Shown here piece by piece: positions 43,465 through 53,559 of a stretch of DNA of 64,000 bases; position 1 is the stretch's first letter; each line of letters begins with the position of its first letter. Made by a program: the position numbers and the translations under genes. The DNA comes from Geminocystis sp. NIES-3708 (GTDB lineage Bacteria; Cyanobacteriota; Cyanobacteriia; Cyanobacteriales; Cyanobacteriaceae), in the NCBI RefSeq assembly GCF_001548095.1, contig NZ_AP014815.1, positions 1,177,656 through 1,241,655 of the forward strand, in the 5' to 3' direction. The notes beneath the pieces are model-generated. The model had not been told where the DNA came from, did not search any database, and saw only the letters and a program-made list of their open reading frames with translations.

Positions 43465-44295
43465 ATGAGCCTTACATATCAGACTACTGGAATTATCGTC
43501 AGAAAACAGGGTTTTGGGGAAAATGATTTATTGATTACTCTTCTTTCTCCTGAAAATGGATTAGTAAAGGCGATCGCTCCTAACGCCAGAAAACATCAAT
43601 CAACCTTAAGAGGAAGAACAGAATTATTTGTAGTAAATAAATTTCTCATGATTAAGGGAAAAAATCTTGATCGTATTTCACAGGTAGAAACAGAAAAAAC
43701 CTATCGTAAATTGAGCCAAAGTTTAGGTAAATTAACTGCCAGTCAATATTTAGCCGAATTAGTTTTAAATTTAGCCATAACACAAGAACCACAATCAGAA
43801 TTATATGTGATCTTGAATGAACATTTACAGCGTATTGAGCAATTATCTCCCAGTGAAAATCTTTTTCCTTATATCTCCCAAAGTGTTTTTCATTTTTTAG
43901 CCATAACAGGAATAGCTCCCAATGTTTATAGTTGTGTTCAGACTCAGGAGGCAATTATTCCTAACTTTGAACAAAAACACTGGAAAATAGGATTTAGTTT
44001 TCAAGCTGGTGGTTTACTGAAAACTCTTAATACTTGTAAAATTAACCCTCAATCAAGTCAGATACCAATCAATAGTCAACTAAATGCTCTTGAATTAGCA
44101 TTATTGCAGAGTTTAGCCCATAAAATTTTATTACCAATCAACGAAATTCTCCCCTGTGTTTACCCAGATTCTGTGATCGAAAATGGATGGATTCGAGTAG
44201 AAAAAATACTTAAGGGTTACATAGAATTTTACTTAGGTCATGCGCTAAAATCAGCACAGGTTATTAATACTAAATCATTAACTATCAATAATTAA
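43465..44295 (+). CDS. recO: DNA repair protein RecO
   Basis: A 276-residue RecO of the RecFOR recombination pathway, which loads RecA on SSB-coated DNA. The N-terminal OB fold is shown by YQTTGIIVRKQGFGENDLLI, then LSPENGLVKAIAPNARK, followed by RTELFVVNKFLMIKGK; the helical C-terminal half follows. There is no clear Cys-rich zinc knuckle, as in many cyanobacterial RecO proteins. It is downstream of deoC and upstream of an MFS transporter. Confidence 0.93.
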   Translation: MSLTYQTTGIIVRKQGFGENDLLITLLSPENGLVKAIAPNARKHQSTLRGRTELFVVNKFLMIKGKNLDRISQVETEKTYRKLSQSLGKLTASQYLAELVLNLAITQEPQSELYVILNEHLQRIEQLSPSENLFPYISQSVFHFLAITGIAPNVYSCVQTQEAIIPNFEQKHWKIGFSFQAGGLLKTLNTCKINPQSSQIPINSQLNALELALLQSLAHKILLPINEILPCVYPDSVIENGWIRVEKILKGYIEFYLGHALKSAQVINTKSLTINN

Positions 44296-44556
44296 ATGAA
44301 AAACATAGTTGACGATTAATAATCTTTAATTGATCAGACAAATTAAATTTTTTTATGATTAAACATTTTCTATAATTATCTGGTATAGTTTACAATTTTC
44401 AAAATTCTCTAAGTTATAATAAAGTGATACATATTTATAAAAAAACTTACATTCCTGTAACAATTTTATATTAAGATAAAATCAATAATAATATTTGATT
44501 CATGAAATTAATTTAATTTATTATGAATAATTAAAACTGAATAAAAGTTACTAAAA

Positions 44557-45918
44557 ATGCAAGTATCAGACACTGAAAAAGAAGAAAAATCTTCTATAGA
44601 ATCTTTTAATTTTGACAACCTAGAATCAACCTTTAATCAAGAACACTCTAGCACAGGATTTATGAATGTATTGAGAAATACAAGTTTTTTAATACTCTGG
44701 CTAGGACAGATTTTTTCTCAATTAGCGGATAAGGTTTATCTAGTTTTAATTATTGCTATTATTAGCGCCAATTTTCAATCAGAAGGTCAAAGTATTAGTG
44801 GTTGGGTTTCCATGGTAATGATTGCTTTTACTATCCCTGCTGTATTATTTGGTTCATTAGCTGGAGTATATGTTGATCGTTGGTCAAAAAAAGCAGTTTT
44901 AGTAATTTCAAATTTACTCAGGGGAATACTGGTTTTAATGATTCCTTTTTGCTTATCAATAGATAGTATAAACAAACAAATTTTTTCTTTTCCTTTTGCA
45001 TTTTGGTTACTATTATTAATTACATTTTCAGTTTCAACATTAACCCAATTTTTTGCTCCTGCCGAACAATCAACAATCCCTTTAATTGTCAAAAAACAAG
45101 ATTTATTAGCGGCTAATTCCCTTTATACCACTACGATGATGGCAATGCTAATAGTTGGCTTTGCTATCGGAGATCCTTTGTTAGTATTAGTAGAAAAATG
45201 GGGAGAAAAATTTGCCTTTAATTATGGACAAGAATTATTAGTCGGTGTTTCCTATGGAGTGGCAGGATTAATTTTAATTATTCTTAATACTCAAGAAAAA
45301 AATCATCATAAACAAACACAAGAAAAACATCCTTTTGAAGATATAAAAGAAGGATTACGTTACTTAAAGAAAAATCATCGAGTACGTAACGCCTTATTTC
45401 AATTAGTAATTTTATTTTCAATTTTTGCCGCTTTAGCAGTATTAGCCGTACGTTTAGCCGAAACAATTCCCGGAATGGAGGCTTCACAATTTGGCTATCT
45501 TTTAGCTTCCGCAGGTTTAGGTATCGGTATTGGTGGAACATTTGTCACCCATCAAGGAAAAATGACATCCCATGCCAAACTTGGTTTCTGGGGCTCGATT
45601 GGTATGGCTAGTGCATTAAGTGGCTTATCAGTATCGACTCATAGCTTAGTTTTTGCGTTAATGATGACAGTTATTTTGGGATTTTTTGCCGCCTTAGTTG
45701 GTGTGCCGATGCAAACAACCATTCAAGCTGAAACTCCTCCAGAAATGCGAGGCAAAGTTTTCGGATTACAAAATAATGCTGTCAATATAGCCTTATCTTT
45801 ACCTTTAGCTTTAGCTGGTGTTGCTGAAACTTATTTTGGTTTAAGGGTAGTTTTAATTATTTTGGCTTTATTAGCTGTGGGTGCTAGTGCATTAAATTCT
45901 CTGATTACTCCTAAGTAA
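44557..45918 (+). CDS. Major facilitator superfamily transporter
   Basis: A 453-residue permease with about 12 membrane helices after a ~40-residue charged N-terminus. FLILWLGQIFSQLADKVYLV and LAGVYVDRWSKKAVLVISNL, followed by LRG, are the MFS signature between helices 2 and 3. A cytoplasmic loop (residues ~250-275, His/Lys-rich) separates the halves. It resembles the MFS exporters of the MFS_3/EntS-like type. The substrate is unknown. Nothing adjacent suggests a metabolite. Confidence 0.85.
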   Translation: MQVSDTEKEEKSSIESFNFDNLESTFNQEHSSTGFMNVLRNTSFLILWLGQIFSQLADKVYLVLIIAIISANFQSEGQSISGWVSMVMIAFTIPAVLFGSLAGVYVDRWSKKAVLVISNLLRGILVLMIPFCLSIDSINKQIFSFPFAFWLLLLITFSVSTLTQFFAPAEQSTIPLIVKKQDLLAANSLYTTTMMAMLIVGFAIGDPLLVLVEKWGEKFAFNYGQELLVGVSYGVAGLILIILNTQEKNHHKQTQEKHPFEDIKEGLRYLKKNHRVRNALFQLVILFSIFAALAVLAVRLAETIPGMEASQFGYLLASAGLGIGIGGTFVTHQGKMTSHAKLGFWGSIGMASALSGLSVSTHSLVFALMMTVILGFFAALVGVPMQTTIQAETPPEMRGKVFGLQNNAVNIALSLPLALAGVAETYFGLRVVLIILALLAVGASALNSLITPK

Positions 45919-46274
45919 AATCTCAGTTAAAATGAGTTCGATATAAATAAATTTGTTGGAAATTAGGAGATTAGGAGGGAATTAACTTAAAATTATTAAA
46001 ATTAATTTTCGACAATTCTTTCTTAAATATAATTATTTTCAGTTAGTAAAATTCAGCATTTAATTAGTATTAAACTCTTATTTATAAAGGTCTTTTATAT
46101 TAAATTTAAGTCAGTTAAACAGAAGAAAAATGACGAAGACAAGATTAGTAAATAATTAATTAGAATGAATGGTAATACTTTTTAACTCTATAATTTTTAC
46201 TTTTGCCTCTTGTCTCTTGCATAACTGCTTATTCTCACCAATAATTTTCGATTAAAATAAGGTGATTTTTAGAC
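45919..46274. other. Intergenic region between MFS and dynamin-like genes
   Basis: These 356 bp lie between convergent genes. They are AT-rich with no clear terminator hairpin, promoter or gene. Confidence 0.5.
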
Positions 46275-48662
46275 TTATTCATAAACAGTAATTAAAGGTA
46301 ATTTACGTTCATAAACTTGCATTGCTTCTAAACAGTTATTAATATTATAAATTGCTTCATTATAACTTTGAGCATCTTGTATAATTTCCTTTAATAATTG
46401 TTGATTATAAGCGATTTTTTCTACAGCTTCTTCTTCAAGAGTTTGTTCTAAATTTTCTCTGGCTAAGTCGTGTTTTTCTAAGATATTTTCTTTCATTTTT
46501 TCTGCTAAAGGTAGCAAATTGGTTTTGATGGTGTTATTAATTGTTTGTCGAAAAACTTGGCGAATTGTTTTATAAACTTTTGGCTCAAAATCGAGTTTTA
46601 ATAGTTGACGAATAGCTGGTTCAGCTTCTATCATGGCAGTAACATCAAAGGCTTGTGATGTCTGTTTTAAGGTTTCTCTGAATTGATAAATAGAAAATGT
46701 ACCTTCACTATAAAACTGAGAGGTTTCTCTTACATACCGATCACATTCAATTTGGGCTGACGTTTTTAACGCATAAAAGAGTTTATTTCCTAACTCTGAT
46801 AAATCGTTTTCAATACCACCATCATTACCTAATAAACGATCAAGTTGACGGTAGAATTCTTGTTGTCTAACATCAAAAATTAAGTTTGTGACAAAATTAG
46901 ATACTAAAATTTCTAACTCCTCAATCAATACATCTTCAAGGGAGTTAGAAAGATAGTACAAAGCTTCTACTAAAACGGCAATTAAAGGAGCTGTTTGGTT
47001 ACGAGGATGAGCTTTTACTGCACGACTATAGGTGTCACTGACAGAAAAAGTTTGCAACAATTCATCAAGGTGATTGACAAAACGACTTTGTAACTTTTGA
47101 AAACCTTGATCAAATGCTGGATTTTCGCTGTTAATAATTTGGTTAACTGCTTCGTTTACATAGTCATAAAAACTTTTGCCAATTTCTTGTAACTCAATAT
47201 TGACAAAATTTAATTGTTGTTGTTTCATTGCCTCAATTTCTTGAGGTTGACTGTTCAAATCTTGCTGTGATTTTTGATAAAATTTCTTTAATTCTATACA
47301 AATAGGATGTAAATCGTCAGCTAAATTTGTAAAAAGTTGTGGACGTTTTTCCTCAGTTAAGTAACGGGTAATTTCTTGTTTAAAATTATCTATGCCACTA
47401 TCTTTAATTAACTGATCAATTAAAGGCATTCCCCATTCGCTTAAAATCCTTAAATAGTTTTGATTGGGCGTTTCATAACCATTGACTGAAACTTTAAAAT
47501 TAGTAGTAATTAATTTACCTGAATTAGCACAATAATTATTAAATTCACTAACAAATTGAGGAGTTTCTTCTTCCCCACCTAAACCTTTTATACTATCAGC
47601 AAAAATGCTATCTAAACCAAAACGATCACTGAAAGAAGTCTGTTTAATTTGAGTACCATAAAATCCCAGTAAACCACTTGTTTTATATAATCGATTAGTG
47701 TGATGAAAATCAGTGTTAATTAAACTATCTAATCTCTCTCTTAATTGGCTATTATACCATGTTTGATCAATGCGATTAAATACATAAAAAACTCGATCTC
47801 TGATAGCAGAATTAGACTTAATTTTCTCCAACAAATCCGTTTCAGCTTGAGTTAAATCTCCTGCCGCAGCAGGTTTCAAAACAGAAACTACAACTGAAGT
47901 ATCAGGATCTTCGATTTTATTGAAAGCTAAATCTGCATCTTTTTTGATAGGTGCATCAATACCGGGCAAGTCAACTAAAACGTTACCATCTTCGAGTAAA
48001 GGATGATTACAATAATAATCAAGACGTTTCAACACCGCAGAATTTTTCCCTCTACGCGCATAAGTAGCCGCTTCAGTAAGATTATTAAAGTTAAATTGTG
48101 CCATTGAATAAGTAGCGTTATTTTTAGGGTGAATTTTCTCTTTATTCTCTTCAAAACCCTCTAATAATAATTTTAAAGCGTTAGCTTGTTTTGCCTTTTC
48201 CGATTTATTAACCCCACCTTCTTGATTGATAATTTGCTCACATTGCTCTTTAATTTGAATAATAACATGAGACTGATTCACGAAAATATCCGTCAAATTT
48301 ATATTGAGATGTCTAGCGAGGGTTAAAATCTGTTCTAAAATTTCCTCTTCACTTAAAAAGGTTAATACGACTCTTTCTTGATCTGGTTCTGAATATTCTA
48401 TGTAACATTCAATACCTGTTGCGTGACCTTCTGCACTATAAAGTAATTCACGACCTAATAAACCGTTGATTAACATTGATTTACCAGCACTAAATGCACC
48501 AGCAAATACTATTTCAAATTTTGGGGCAATGGCTTTTTGTAGTGATATTTCTAACTTAGAGGTTTCTTGATGAACTCGTAATTCAGAATTTTTCTTGATT
48601 AATTCAAGAATTTGATTAACTTGAGATGCTAGATTTTCGCACTGAGGAGGAATTTTTGTCAT
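46275..48662 (-). CDS. Dynamin-like GTPase
   Basis: A 795-residue large GTPase of the bacterial dynamin-like (BDLP/DLP) family. The P-loop is GAFSAGKS (55-62), followed by INGLLGRELL and the switch Thr-containing AEGHATGIE. G3 is DLPGIDAP and G4 NRID. A long helical C-terminal half (from ~residue 430) forms the stalk and the lipid-interacting tip. Such proteins remodel membranes; in cyanobacteria they may assist thylakoid maintenance. No second dynamin gene is adjacent, unlike many paired bacterial DLPs. Confidence 0.88.
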   Translation of the reverse strand: MTKIPPQCENLASQVNQILELIKKNSELRVHQETSKLEISLQKAIAPKFEIVFAGAFSAGKSMLINGLLGRELLYSAEGHATGIECYIEYSEPDQERVVLTFLSEEEILEQILTLARHLNINLTDIFVNQSHVIIQIKEQCEQIINQEGGVNKSEKAKQANALKLLLEGFEENKEKIHPKNNATYSMAQFNFNNLTEAATYARRGKNSAVLKRLDYYCNHPLLEDGNVLVDLPGIDAPIKKDADLAFNKIEDPDTSVVVSVLKPAAAGDLTQAETDLLEKIKSNSAIRDRVFYVFNRIDQTWYNSQLRERLDSLINTDFHHTNRLYKTSGLLGFYGTQIKQTSFSDRFGLDSIFADSIKGLGGEEETPQFVSEFNNYCANSGKLITTNFKVSVNGYETPNQNYLRILSEWGMPLIDQLIKDSGIDNFKQEITRYLTEEKRPQLFTNLADDLHPICIELKKFYQKSQQDLNSQPQEIEAMKQQQLNFVNIELQEIGKSFYDYVNEAVNQIINSENPAFDQGFQKLQSRFVNHLDELLQTFSVSDTYSRAVKAHPRNQTAPLIAVLVEALYYLSNSLEDVLIEELEILVSNFVTNLIFDVRQQEFYRQLDRLLGNDGGIENDLSELGNKLFYALKTSAQIECDRYVRETSQFYSEGTFSIYQFRETLKQTSQAFDVTAMIEAEPAIRQLLKLDFEPKVYKTIRQVFRQTINNTIKTNLLPLAEKMKENILEKHDLARENLEQTLEEEAVEKIAYNQQLLKEIIQDAQSYNEAIYNINNCLEAMQVYERKLPLITVYE

Positions 48663-48800
48663 AAGAAAGTGTTAAGATTAGATTTCATGTTACTATCTTA
48701 ACTCAATATTTCAAAAATAAATTAACTTGTTCATAATTGTTTATGCACAATTAAATAAAAAAAAATTTACCTTTTTTTTAACTATATATTTTTTTTACGA

Positions 48801-49535
48801 TTAACTATCAATAATAACTGGAGTTTTTTCTTTCAGATGCTGATAAATTTTAGTATTAGTTTTTAATGATTGAATAGATGTCAAAGATATTTTTTCAAGG
48901 CTTTTTTGAAGTCTATTGATTATAACTGGTTCAATTTCAAGATCTTTTAATAAGATAAAATATTCTTTAATCTGATTAATTTCAGAAGAAGTCAATTGAT
49001 TATGATGGCATAATTCCATAATTTGATTAATAGCCCATAAACGCTGTAAAGGTTCATGGCTATTAAGTAATTTTATTAATTCATCAAAAGAGGAAATATT
49101 TTCGTGATTTTGAATAGACTTTTTTTTCCATAACTTATCACTCATAAATGCAATACTTGCGGTGGAGAACATTGTTTGCCAAATAATTCCCCATGCTAAC
49201 CACTTATTATCTATTTCTGTCCAAATATTCAAAATTATATAACTAGCTATTGCCAAAGTTCCAGCCGTAGTAACAGATAAAATTAATTGCTTATTTTGAT
49301 AAGTTAAAAGTTTAGTTAAATATCGATGATAATTTTTCCAAGGAATGTTTTTTATTTGATAAGAAAATAACATTGTGCCAACAAAAATTGAGGTGGCTAA
49401 AATAAGTTTTATATCGCCAACACTCAAAGTTAATCCTAAGAAAAATAAATAAAATTGACGATTATTGACACATCTCCAATATTGACGACGGAAAATCATA
49501 TTTTGAGGAAAAAAATTAGGTCGATAAATAGACAT
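48801..49535 (-). CDS. Membrane protein with armadillo-like C-terminal domain
   Basis: A 244-residue protein with about four hydrophobic segments (residues ~28-110) and a soluble C-terminal ~110 residues of short paired helices (LINSH-like LLNSHEPLQRLWAINQIMEL). This fits proteins annotated in cyanobacteria as armadillo-type-fold. It is upstream of the dynamin gene on the same strand, 138 bp away. No enzymatic motif is visible. A scaffold role is only a guess. Confidence 0.65.
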   Translation of the reverse strand: MSIYRPNFFPQNMIFRRQYWRCVNNRQFYLFFLGLTLSVGDIKLILATSIFVGTMLFSYQIKNIPWKNYHRYLTKLLTYQNKQLILSVTTAGTLAIASYIILNIWTEIDNKWLAWGIIWQTMFSTASIAFMSDKLWKKKSIQNHENISSFDELIKLLNSHEPLQRLWAINQIMELCHHNQLTSSEINQIKEYFILLKDLEIEPVIINRLQKSLEKISLTSIQSLKTNTKIYQHLKEKTPVIIDS

Positions 49536-49718
49536 TTTTTTAAGATTGACAATTGATAACGGATAATTGACAATATTGTTTGGTGATTATAGTTTAAGAA
49601 TTAATTACTAATTCAGAATAATCTTATTAAAGAAAGAATTATTGACTTTTATAAGTATATTTTAAATTTGGTGCAAGATCTAAGTAAAATAACATTGAGA
49701 TCTATAAAGTAACTGACA

Positions 49719-50837
49719 ATGAATTCAGGAATTGATTTACAAGGTAGTTTTATCACCTCCCTCACAGATTTTGGTTTATCTCCAGAATTGGCAAAAACCC
49801 TTTGGATACCTTTACCCTTAGGGTTAATGATTATCGGTGCAACCGTAGGAGTCTTAGTTAGCGTTTGGCTAGAAAGAAAAATTTCTGCGGCAGCACAACA
49901 AAGAATTGGTCCTGAATATGCAGGTCCTTTGGGTGTACTTCAACCTGTGGCTGACGGTATCAAATTAGTTTTCAAAGAAGACATTATACCGGCAAAAGCT
50001 GATAGTATCTTATTTACTTTCGGTCCTGCTATTGTAGTAATACCAGTTTTTCTTTCTTATCTTATCGTGCCTTTTGGACAAAATTTAGTCATCACCGACT
50101 TAAATGTGGGCATTTTTCTTTGGATTTCTCTTTCTAGTATTGCACCTATCGGCTTATTAATGTCTGGTTATGCTTCTAACAATAAGTATGCTTTGTTAGG
50201 AGGGTTAAGAGCCGCTGCACAATCTATTAGTTATGAAATACCTCTTGCTCTATCGGTATTGGCGATCGCCATGATGTCCAATAGTTTAAGTACAATTGAT
50301 ATTGTAGAGCAACAATCAGGTTATGGTATTTTAGGATGGAATATTTGGAGGCAACCCGTTGGTTTTCTAGTATTTTGGATAGCAGCCTTAGCAGAATGTG
50401 AGCGTTTACCCTTCGACTTACCCGAAGCAGAAGAAGAATTAGTCGCTGGTTATCAAACAGAATATACAGGGATGAAATTCGGTTTATTTTATGTAGGTTC
50501 TTATGTTAACCTAGTATTATCTGCTCTAGTTTTCGCCGTGTTATTTCTTGGTGGTTGGGATTTTCCGATTCCCTTAAATAACCTTGCGAATTGGATAGGA
50601 GTAAGTGAAAATACCCCTTGGTTACAAGTCATTACTGCATCTTTAGGTATTAGTATGATGTTATTAAAATCCTATTTTTTGATCTTTATTGCGATTTTAT
50701 TACGTTGGACTGTACCTCGTGTCAGAATTGATCAATTATTAGACTTAGGCTGGAAATTTTTGTTGCCAGTATCTTTAGTTAACTTATTACTAACTGCCGC
50801 CTTAAAATTGGCTTTCCCTGTTGCCTTTGGAGGATAA
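49719..50837 (+). CDS. ndhA: NDH-1 complex subunit A
   Basis: A 372-residue homolog of NuoH/ND1, the membrane subunit of NDH-1 near the quinone site. [30 protein letters not shown] and the diagnostic [20 protein letters not shown] are visible, with about eight membrane helices. Family knowledge: cyanobacterial ndhA is normally followed by ndhI, ndhG and ndhE. Here the next gene is a pentapeptide-repeat protein on the opposite strand, so the usual operon is broken at this locus. Confidence 0.96.
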   Translation: MNSGIDLQGSFITSLTDFGLSPELAKTLWIPLPLGLMIIGATVGVLVSVWLERKISAAAQQRIGPEYAGPLGVLQPVADGIKLVFKEDIIPAKADSILFTFGPAIVVIPVFLSYLIVPFGQNLVITDLNVGIFLWISLSSIAPIGLLMSGYASNNKYALLGGLRAAAQSISYEIPLALSVLAIAMMSNSLSTIDIVEQQSGYGILGWNIWRQPVGFLVFWIAALAECERLPFDLPEAEEELVAGYQTEYTGMKFGLFYVGSYVNLVLSALVFAVLFLGGWDFPIPLNNLANWIGVSENTPWLQVITASLGISMMLLKSYFLIFIAILLRWTVPRVRIDQLLDLGWKFLLPVSLVNLLLTAALKLAFPVAFGG

Positions 50838-50843
50838 GTTTAT

Positions 50844-50871
50844 AATTAACAATTAACAATTAACAATTAAC
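50844..50871. repeat. Heptamer tandem repeat (AATTAAC)x4
   Basis: Four perfect tandem copies of AATTAAC occur right after the ndhA stop. They are the same heptamer, shifted in phase, as the array at 18983-19003. They fit the STRR class of cyanobacterial repeats. Confidence 0.75.
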
Positions 50872-50925
50872 GATATAAATTTTTCCTCGTCTTTCCTCTC
50901 CCAAGTCATTCCCCTCAAGGTTTTT

Positions 50926-51930
50926 CTAAAAATGAATTTTACCGTCTGGCATAGTTACTCCTTCCAAAATTGTCTCCGATAAATCTACTCCTGATAAATC
51001 TGCATCTCGAAGATTTGCACCGCTTAAGTTCGTATTTTTTAAGATTGCACCATTAAGACAAGCACCCCAAAGATAAGCACCCTGTAGGTTAGCATCCGTT
51101 AAGTCTGCACCCATCAGATTAGCCATATTCAAATTAGCAAAACTTAAATCAGATGATCGCAAATCAGTTTCACTCAGATTACTTTTCATTAAATTAGCTT
51201 GAATAATCTCTGCACCTCTTAATTGTCCATTTTGTAGATTAACATCTTTCAAGTTTGCCTTATTTAACACACTACGACGCAATACAGAATTGGTTAAGTT
51301 ACTACCAGATAAATTACTTCCGTATAACTTCGCCCCACTCATTTTTGTTTCCGTTAAATCCATAGCACTAAAATTAACCCCATGTAAGTCTAAACCATTA
51401 AGAAATGAGCCTTTGAGCTTAATTCCGTACAAACTTGCACCTCTTAAATTTGCACCACTCAACCTTGCATGGTTTAAATTACTCCAGTTTAAATTTGCAC
51501 CTTGTAAATTTGCCCCTCTTAAGTTAATACCGTCTAAATTAGCACCGCAAAGATTAACACCGGGTAGATTTGCCATGTAAAGATTCACCCATGTTAACAC
51601 TGCACCACTTAAAGTTGCTCCTTCAAGATTAACTTTATTTAATTGGGCACCATGTAAATCAGCTTTAGTCAAATCCGCCTCAATTAATAAAGCTTCTTTT
51701 AGCTTAACAAAACTTAAATTTGCACCATATAAAAAAGCACCTCTCAAATCAGCTTCCAAAAGAAAACAACGCTCTAAATTAGACCATGCTAAATGTGCTT
51801 CAATAAGTTTAGAATTGGATAAATTTGAGTGACTCAGTTTCATGCCACTTAAATTAATTTTACTTAGATTAACATTACGAAAATCTCTATCTCCGTCTTT
51901 ATATCTTTTAAGTATTTCATTAATAATCAT
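50926..51930 (-). CDS. Pentapeptide-repeat protein
   Basis: A 334-residue protein built almost entirely of A(D/N)LXX pentapeptides forming a right-handed quadrilateral beta-helix. Repeats start near residue 20 and run to the end (for example LRGANLQGANLNWSNLNHAR). GGAG lies ~8 bases before the ATG at 51930; an upstream TTG is not needed. Cyanobacteria have many such proteins; most have no known activity. It converges on ndhA. Confidence 0.93.
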   Translation of the reverse strand: MIINEILKRYKDGDRDFRNVNLSKINLSGMKLSHSNLSNSKLIEAHLAWSNLERCFLLEADLRGAFLYGANLSFVKLKEALLIEADLTKADLHGAQLNKVNLEGATLSGAVLTWVNLYMANLPGVNLCGANLDGINLRGANLQGANLNWSNLNHARLSGANLRGASLYGIKLKGSFLNGLDLHGVNFSAMDLTETKMSGAKLYGSNLSGSNLTNSVLRRSVLNKANLKDVNLQNGQLRGAEIIQANLMKSNLSETDLRSSDLSFANLNMANLMGADLTDANLQGAYLWGACLNGAILKNTNLSGANLRDADLSGVDLSETILEGVTMPDGKIHF

Positions 51931-52160
51931 CAACTTTTCTCCACAACAACTCTCAACTTATTAATAATTAACCATATTATATTAATGGCTAAATTTTTTT
52001 TAAAGAACTTTGGTTTAAATTATTATATATTTTTTTTTAATAAATTTCTTTCAAATAAACTCATTAAACATGAAAATTATTTAAACTTTATCTTTATTAA
52101 TATTTAAAAAAATTTTTTTTATTTAATTTTACATTATCTATTAACACTTATTTTATAATA

Positions 52161-52189
52161 TTGACAAAAAAAGACAATAAAGATACAAT
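52161..52189 (+). promoter_or_regulatory. Consensus-type promoter overlapping a palindrome
   Basis: TTGACA (52161-52166) and TACAAT (52184-52189) are spaced by exactly 17 bases, the best promoter match in the window. A 7-bp inverted repeat, AAAGATA (52179-52185) and TATCTTT (52190-52196), overlaps the -10 and the predicted start and could be an operator. The nearest downstream gene begins 255 bp further on. Confidence 0.6.
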
Positions 52190-52195
52190 TATCTT

Positions 52196-52303
52196 TGAGC
52201 AACTAATGTTAACATAATTGAAGACGTGTCTGTTCGATTAGCTCAAATACATCTAAGTGAAATGATAAGTGAAACAATAGACAATAGTTTTTTAGATTTT
52301 TAT
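52196..52303 (+). ncRNA. Candidate small RNA or structured leader
   Basis: Downstream of the consensus promoter, TTTGAGC (52194-52200) pairs with GCTCAAA (52241-52247). ATCTAA (52251-52256) pairs with TTAGAT (52292-52297), followed by TTTTATT, a weak terminator-like end. The product would be ~108 nt. An alternative is a 5' leader of the oxidoreductase gene at 52444. A 26-codon frame starting with GTG at 52226 also spans this stretch, without a good Shine-Dalgarno. Confidence 0.35.
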
Positions 52304-52443
52304 TAATTTAACAAAAGCAAGTTAAATGTTTTGTAGCTTAATTGGAAAATACCAAAAACAATTTCGGACAAAACAAGTTAAAAAAAGAAATAATATAGAA
52401 ATATTTTTTGTTTAATTTTACCATTTTTTACTAATTGTTTTTT

Positions 52444-53559
52444 ATGTTAAATTTAGTATTTATTGGCGGTGGACATAGTCATGTTATTGCTCTAAAATTA
52501 TGGGGAGAACAGCCAGTATCAGGAGTAAATTTTACCATGATTAGTAATGTCAAAAAAACTCCCTATTCAGGAATGTTACCCGGTTATTTAGCTGGTTATT
52601 ATAACTATGATCAAAGTCATATCGACTTAGAAATATTAGCTAAATTTGCTAAGATAAAATTAATTATCGATTCAGTCATTGATATAGATACTGAAAATAA
52701 AAAAATTATTTGTGATTCTAAAAATATTATTGATTTTGATTTACTTAGTGTTGATATAGGTAGCACTCCAAAAAATAATGATATTGAAGGAGCAAAATTA
52801 TATACAATTCCAGTAAAACCAGTCAATTTATTAATAAAAAAGTGGGAAGACATTATTAATAAAAGTGAAAAAAATAAAATGTTAATATTGAATATCATCG
52901 GTGGTGGTGCTGGTGGTGTTGAATTAGCAATGAATATTCATCAAAAATTAAGTACTATTTTGACAAATGAGAACTTTAAAATTAATTTGATTCATAAACA
53001 AGAAAAATTATTATCAAATTATCATAAATTAGCTAGTAAAAGAATAACAAATATACTCAAAAGTAAGAATATTAATATTTATTTGAATAGTATTGTTAAA
53101 AAAGTTTATCAAGATCATCTTATCACTAAATCAGGATTAATAATTAAAGGTAATTATCATTTTTTAGTTACTCAAGCCTCCGCACCTTTATGGTTAAAAA
53201 ATGGCACCATTGCTACGGATAAAGAAGGTTTTATTCTCATCAAAAATACTTTACAATCCATCAATTATGATTATATTTTTGCCACAGGAGATATTGCAAC
53301 TATGATTAATTATTCTTATCCAAAAGCAGGAGTTTTTGCAGTCAAACAAGGCAAACCATTATATGAAAATATTTGTAATTGGTTAAATAAAAAACCTTTA
53401 AAATCTTATCATCCTCAAAAATATTATCTAAATATAATTGGTATAGGTAATCAAAGCGCCGTAGCGATTTGGGGTAATTTAGTTTGGGAATCACCCCTAG
53501 TTTGGCAATGGAAAAAATACCTAGACCACACATTCATGGAACAATTTAGACATCTATAA
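52444..53559 (+). CDS. FAD-dependent pyridine nucleotide-disulfide oxidoreductase, SelD-partner type
   Basis: A 371-residue flavoprotein from ATG 52444. The N-terminal FAD motif is LVFIGGGHSHVIAL, and PYSGMLPGYLAGYY follows. The NAD(P)H Rossmann motif is IIGGGAGGVELAMNIHQ, and the second FAD contact is IFATGDIATM. The N-terminal segment matches the oxidoreductase that in many cyanobacteria is fused to selenophosphate synthetase (SelD). The protein stops where that fusion would begin; no SelD domain follows before the next gene, 301 bp away. The role may be in quinone or thiol redox chemistry. Confidence 0.85.
   Translation: MLNLVFIGGGHSHVIALKLWGEQPVSGVNFTMISNVKKTPYSGMLPGYLAGYYNYDQSHIDLEILAKFAKIKLIIDSVIDIDTENKKIICDSKNIIDFDLLSVDIGSTPKNNDIEGAKLYTIPVKPVNLLIKKWEDIINKSEKNKMLILNIIGGGAGGVELAMNIHQKLSTILTNENFKINLIHKQEKLLSNYHKLASKRITNILKSKNINIYLNSIVKKVYQDHLITKSGLIIKGNYHFLVTQASAPLWLKNGTIATDKEGFILIKNTLQSINYDYIFATGDIATMINYSYPKAGVFAVKQGKPLYENICNWLNKKPLKSYHPQKYYLNIIGIGNQSAVAIWGNLVWESPLVWQWKKYLDHTFMEQFRHL

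Larger units (their letters stand above)
51931..52443. other. Intergenic region with candidate small RNA
   Basis: These ~510 bp are AT-rich and lie between divergent genes. The middle holds a consensus promoter (52161-52189) and a two-hairpin segment (52196-52303), described separately. The rest shows no gene. Confidence 0.5.

Noticed and set aside
50844-50871. Regular short tandem repeats considered as a CRISPR array
   Set aside because: Units of 7 bp without spacers are STRR-type repeats; no cas genes or 25-40 bp repeats occur in the window.
52226-52306. A 26-codon frame starting with GTG in the candidate small-RNA region
   Set aside because: No convincing Shine-Dalgarno and no recognisable sequence; the RNA hairpins explain the region at least as well.
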